DNA of 64,000 nucleotides, taken from NCBI RefSeq assembly GCF_004354045.1, contig NZ_SMRT01000001.1:620001-684000 (forward strand), read 5' to 3'. Position 1 is the stretch's first letter; every line of letters begins with the position of its first letter. Made by a program: the position numbers and the translations under genes. The notes beneath the pieces are model-generated. The model had not been told where the DNA came from. It saw only the letters and a program-made list of their open reading frames with translations, and searched no databases. Shown here one piece after another: positions 60,601 through 64,000 of the stretch. This stretch comes from Paenibacillus piri (lineage in GTDB: Bacteria > Bacillota > Bacilli > Paenibacillales > NBRC-103111).

Positions 60601-62427
60601 ATGCTGCGATCTCGATTACAACGGCTGCGTTCGGTCTGGCGGCACAGAGCCTTCGGCATTCAATGGAAAATATTCGCTTCATTCGGCCTCATTACCGTTA
60701 TTGCCGTCGCGCTCGTTGGAGCGGGCGCCTACTACTATGCGGCTGAAACGATCAAGCAGAACGCCGTCGCCTCGATTACCGATAGCATCGAGCATGCGAA
60801 CGACAATCTGCAAATGATGCTCGACGATATGGATAAAATAAGCACGGTTGTGGTTGAAAATAAGGAGATCGTCGCGGGCGCCATTAACAGCGGCCATACC
60901 GCTCTGTCTTACGAATGGTTTATGGAAAAAAAGCGGGTGGACGAATGGTTATCCACCTTGTCCGCGTATAAAACGTACATTTCCGGCATGACCGTCATCG
61001 GTGCAAACGGCAAACGATTCGCCGCCGACGGCAAGCAGCAGATCGGCATCGACCCGGAGGTGTTCCGGCGCATTATTGGCCAAAATAAAAAGTCGATCCA
61101 TCTCGTCGCAGGCGTCCCTGTCATCGGCAGGCCCATATACTTGAGCGGGCAGCCGGTCGGCATCGTCGCCGTCGCCTTTAATCCGGCGGTTTTGTCGAAG
61201 CTGTTTTCGATTCAGCCTTTGGCGGACAGCAACATTGCCGTGATCGATCGCAGCGGGGACATCGTGTTTCAATCGCAGCCGACCTCCGCTTCGAATGTCA
61301 TCGAACCGTCCTCCATCGCGGAGGCGGCGGGCAAGCAGAAGGAGCGGCCCGGCAGCCGGATGATTGACGTCGGAGGCCGCAGTTATTTGGCCGTCGATTA
61401 TACGTCGGCTTTTACCGAATGGACTACAATCGGGATGATTCCGGAAAATACCCTTTTGCAAAAAGTGTACCATATCCGCAGGCTGTTCATGATGATTTCA
61501 GTTGCCATCCTGCTGGCCGTCCTGCTGCTGTCGATGCAAATCTCCAATCATATTACAAAAAATTTGCGGCAGCTGCGCAATGCGATGCGCCTTGTCAGTC
61601 AAGGCCATCTGCTGGCCAAGCCGAAAATTTACACAAAGGACGAGGTGGGGCAGCTAAACGTCATTTTCAGCTCGATGATGGACAACATCCAAAGCTTGAT
61701 GCGCGATATCGAGCTGCGAGAGCGGCAAAAGCGGAGGGCGCAGCTGCAGGCGCTGCAAAATCAGGTGGCGCCGCATTTTTTGTGCAATACGTTGAATGTG
61801 ATCCATTATTTGGCCGAAATTCAGCATGCTTACAATATCAAGGAAGTATCGGGGGCGTTAATCGACCTGATGCGGGAAACGCTCGACAGCGGCCGCGAGT
61901 TCATTACGATAGCCGAAGAGCTGGAATACGCGCAAAAATATTTGAGCATCCAGAAGTACAAATTTCTCGATCAGCTGGCAGTGACGGTCGATGTCGAACC
62001 GGGCATCGAAAGCTGCTTGACTCCCAAAATGATTTTGCAGCCGATCGTCGAAAATTCGATCAAGCACGGCTTGGGCAGCCTTCCGCGCAGAGGCATGATC
62101 TCGATTAAAATTTACGCGGAGGGGGCTGACATCAAGTATGCGGTAACGGATAACGGCGTAGGCATGAACGAGGAGCAGATGAGCCGGATTATGAGCTGGA
62201 GCCAGGCGGGACCGGACGGCGTACCGCAGCGGGAGACGGTGCACAGCCTGTCCGAAGAACCGGGCGGAATCGGGCTTCGCAATGTGCATGAACGGATCGT
62301 CATGTATTACGGCGAGCGCTACGGCCTGGCGATTTTCAGCGACCCGGGTCTTTTTACGACAGTTGAAATTTCCATTCCATTGTGCAAGGGGGAGACTTAT
62401 GAAGCTGAACGTGCTTATTGCGGATGA
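60601..62427 (+). CDS. YesM-type sensor histidine kinase
   Basis: 608 residues: cytoplasmic start, TM1 (about 26-48), an extracellular sensor domain of about 240 residues, TM2 (about 295-315), HAMP, a His-kinase domain with QVAPHFLCNTLN (phosphoacceptor His) and HATPase with PIVENSIKHGLG and GGIGLRNV. It probably senses a sugar-related signal with the divergent solute-binding protein. TTCAAA-16 bp-TATGAT at 60551-60578 is a possible promoter. It overlaps the next gene by 29 nt. Confidence 0.92.
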   Translation: MLRSRLQRLRSVWRHRAFGIQWKIFASFGLITVIAVALVGAGAYYYAAETIKQNAVASITDSIEHANDNLQMMLDDMDKISTVVVENKEIVAGAINSGHTALSYEWFMEKKRVDEWLSTLSAYKTYISGMTVIGANGKRFAADGKQQIGIDPEVFRRIIGQNKKSIHLVAGVPVIGRPIYLSGQPVGIVAVAFNPAVLSKLFSIQPLADSNIAVIDRSGDIVFQSQPTSASNVIEPSSIAEAAGKQKERPGSRMIDVGGRSYLAVDYTSAFTEWTTIGMIPENTLLQKVYHIRRLFMMISVAILLAVLLLSMQISNHITKNLRQLRNAMRLVSQGHLLAKPKIYTKDEVGQLNVIFSSMMDNIQSLMRDIELRERQKRRAQLQALQNQVAPHFLCNTLNVIHYLAEIQHAYNIKEVSGALIDLMRETLDSGREFITIAEELEYAQKYLSIQKYKFLDQLAVTVDVEPGIESCLTPKMILQPIVENSIKHGLGSLPRRGMISIKIYAEGADIKYAVTDNGVGMNEEQMSRIMSWSQAGPDGVPQRETVHSLSEEPGGIGLRNVHERIVMYYGERYGLAIFSDPGLFTTVEISIPLCKGETYEAERAYCG

Positions 62428-64000
62428 CGAGCTGCTGATGCGCAACCGGCTCAGGTCGATGATCGCTTGGGAGAAGATGGGCTACAGCCTGTGCGGGGAA
62501 GCGTCCAACGGGGCGGAAGCCGAGCGGATGATCGATGAGCTGCAGCCGGAAATCGTCATCCTGGACATCCATATGCCGCTTGTAGACGGCGTATGCATCG
62601 CCAAGTCGCTGCACGACCGGCGCCGCTTCAGCAAGTTCATTGTGCTGAGCAGCTATGACAATTTCGATTACGTCAGAGACACGATGAGCTACGGTGCGAT
62701 CGATTATTTGCTGAAGCACCGGCTCGATCCGCCGACCTTGCTCGAAGCGCTGCATAAAACGCGGGAGCGGATCAGGCTGGAGGCGGCGAATCATCGCGAG
62801 AAGGAAACCGCGTTCAAATTCCGCGACATGTACAGTCCGATGCTGACGCAAAAGATGATCCACGATCTCATACTCGGCATCGGGCAAATAAAGGAGGAGG
62901 GCTATGAGCATTTGAAAGCCAGCTTCAGCCCCCACCTGTCGCGCAATATGCTTTTGCTGGTGCTCCAAATCGACCGCATCGAGGCGGTCGCCGAAAAGCA
63001 GTCGGAGGAAGAAACGGCGTCGATGATCCGGACAATCCATCAATTATGCAAGCAGGCGATCGGCGAGCTGAGACACGGCTATGTGACCTATATGGATAAG
63101 GGACGATTTGCGCTGCTGCTGTCGTTTGCCGACGTGAAAAGCGAGCATGCGATTTTCCAGACCGTCTTTACGTTCAGGCAAAGGCTGGAGCAGACGCTGA
63201 AAATGTACTTGAATTTGTCTGCCGTCATCGGGCAGAGCGGGCTGTTCCATGCGCTGGGGGAGGTGGCGTCGCGCTACCAGTCGGCGGTTCGGCAAATGTA
63301 CGAGGTATCCGGTTCGGCGCTGCGGATCAGACTGCATGATCAGCCGCTGCCGGCGATGACCATACGTCAGGAGAAAGGGCTGCTCGCCAGCATCGACGAG
63401 CTGGACGCGCCGGGCATGGAGCAGGTAGTGAAGAGCTTGTTCCGCAGCGGGGCGCTGGCCGGCGACGATGCCCAACTGCATATGCTGGTTAACGAGCTGA
63501 TGCATATCGCGGTCAAGGTATGCGCCAGATCGGGACTCGAAGCCGGCTGGATCCGCAGCGTCTGGACTTCGGTCCTGCAGATGGAGCCGGAGCCCGAACG
63601 GGTCAGAGATCAACTGATCGCGACGTTCGCCCGGCTGATCGCCCAGCTTGAGCAAAGCGCCGGCGCGAAGCGGGTATCCAAATATGTCGGGGAAGCGATC
63701 CATTATGTAAAAAGCAATTACAACAAAAATATTTCGCTGGAGGAAACGGCCGGCCAAATTAAAATTTCACCGGCCTATTTAAGCAAACTGTTCAAGGACG
63801 AGATGAACGTGCCGTTCACGGAATATTTGAACCAGGTGAGGATCGAGGCGAGCCGCAAGCTGATCGAGCACGGAAGCTTTAAAGTGAAAGATTTGTTCGA
63901 GACGGTCGGATTTAACAATTACAGCTACTTTATAAAAGTGTTCAAAGAAATCGTAGGCATGACACCGCATATATATTCCAAAAAACGGAACGGCCGCCGC
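62399..64000 (+). CDS. YesN-type AraC response regulator (3' end outside window)
   Basis: An open frame of 534 codons that runs off the window end. The receiver domain starts MKLNVLIADDE and has the phosphoacceptor Asp56 in ILDIHMP; a long helical linker follows. The C-terminal AraC helix-turn-helix is almost complete (SLEET-like NISLEETAGQIKISPAYLSKLF, FNNYSYFIKVFKEIVGMTPHIY, partly quoted). ATG 62399 has AAGGGGGA upstream within the kinase gene. It forms the pair with the kinase and likely controls the divergent unit or genes downstream. Confidence 0.92.
   Translation, partial: MKLNVLIADDELLMRNRLRSMIAWEKMGYSLCGEASNGAEAERMIDELQPEIVILDIHMPLVDGVCIAKSLHDRRRFSKFIVLSSYDNFDYVRDTMSYGAIDYLLKHRLDPPTLLEALHKTRERIRLEAANHREKETAFKFRDMYSPMLTQKMIHDLILGIGQIKEEGYEHLKASFSPHLSRNMLLLVLQIDRIEAVAEKQSEEETASMIRTIHQLCKQAIGELRHGYVTYMDKGRFALLLSFADVKSEHAIFQTVFTFRQRLEQTLKMYLNLSAVIGQSGLFHALGEVASRYQSAVRQMYEVSGSALRIRLHDQPLPAMTIRQEKGLLASIDELDAPGMEQVVKSLFRSGALAGDDAQLHMLVNELMHIAVKVCARSGLEAGWIRSVWTSVLQMEPEPERVRDQLIATFARLIAQLEQSAGAKRVSKYVGEAIHYVKSNYNKNISLEETAGQIKISPAYLSKLFKDEMNVPFTEYLNQVRIEASRKLIEHGSFKVKDLFETVGFNNYSYFIKVFKEIVGMTPHIYSKKRNGRR

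Overview
The window reads like a chromosome segment of a spore-former of the Paenibacillaceae type (Firmicutes, moderately high GC). The signs are strong AGGAGG-type ribosome sites, ATG/GTG/TTG starts, many solute-binding lipoproteins, LplB/YtcP-type sugar permeases, YesM/YesN two-component genes and many LacI, AraC and GntR regulators. This placement is inferred from gene content, not from a marker gene. I saw no rRNA, tRNA, CRISPR array or intact transposase.

Layout. (1) 1-7.7 kb: a purine-to-glyoxylate operon (xanthine dehydrogenase subunits D and E, OHCU decarboxylase, uricase, HIU hydrolase, allantoinase, allantoate amidohydrolase, PucG aminotransferase), closed by a terminator. (2) 7.8-13.8 kb: single genes (SDR, thiM, a DUF6807/PmoA-like protein with a probable 3' frameshift, a DHA2 exporter, an EamA permease). 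(3) 14.0-25.4 kb: a complete phosphonate uptake and C-P lyase operon, phnF-D-C-E-E-G-H-I-J-K-L-M, ending in a TIM-barrel isomerase-like gene. (4) 25.4-27.9 kb, minus strand: an LPKTG-anchored surface protein with its own class D sortase. (5) 28-31 kb: aldo/keto reductase, MgtC-like protein, LacI regulator. (6) 31.5-41 kb: a myo-inositol operon iolD-E-G-B-C-J-A plus a zinc dehydrogenase. (7) 41-53 kb: an accessory island with two paralogous LacI repressors, an AraC regulator, a nucleoside hydrolase, a CUT1-type ABC importer, two tandem ADP-ribosylglycohydrolase-family proteins and a Gfo/Idh gene broken by an in-frame TGA. (8) 53-57.3 kb: HD-GYP protein and small unknowns. (9) 57.5-64 kb: a divergent enolase-superfamily/solute-binding-protein pair and a YesM/YesN two-component system cut by the window end.

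The most novel-looking part is region 7. The palindrome ATGGTATCGATACCAT sits before the glycohydrolase pair. Close variants lie on the promoter of one LacI gene and just after the promoter of the AraC gene. This looks like one regulon for importing and breaking down a ribosylated or nucleoside-like glycoside; the substrate is not known. Both LacI genes appear to start at ATT codons.

Two families of short dispersed repeats run through the window. One (about 110 bp, three copies at 31.1, 44.7 and 57.5 kb) resembles a solo end of an IS200/IS605-type element and lies just 3' of a gene in the gene's own orientation each time. The other (about 80-90 bp, three copies at 12.65, 31.3 and 53.3 kb) lies just 3' of a strong hairpin each time.
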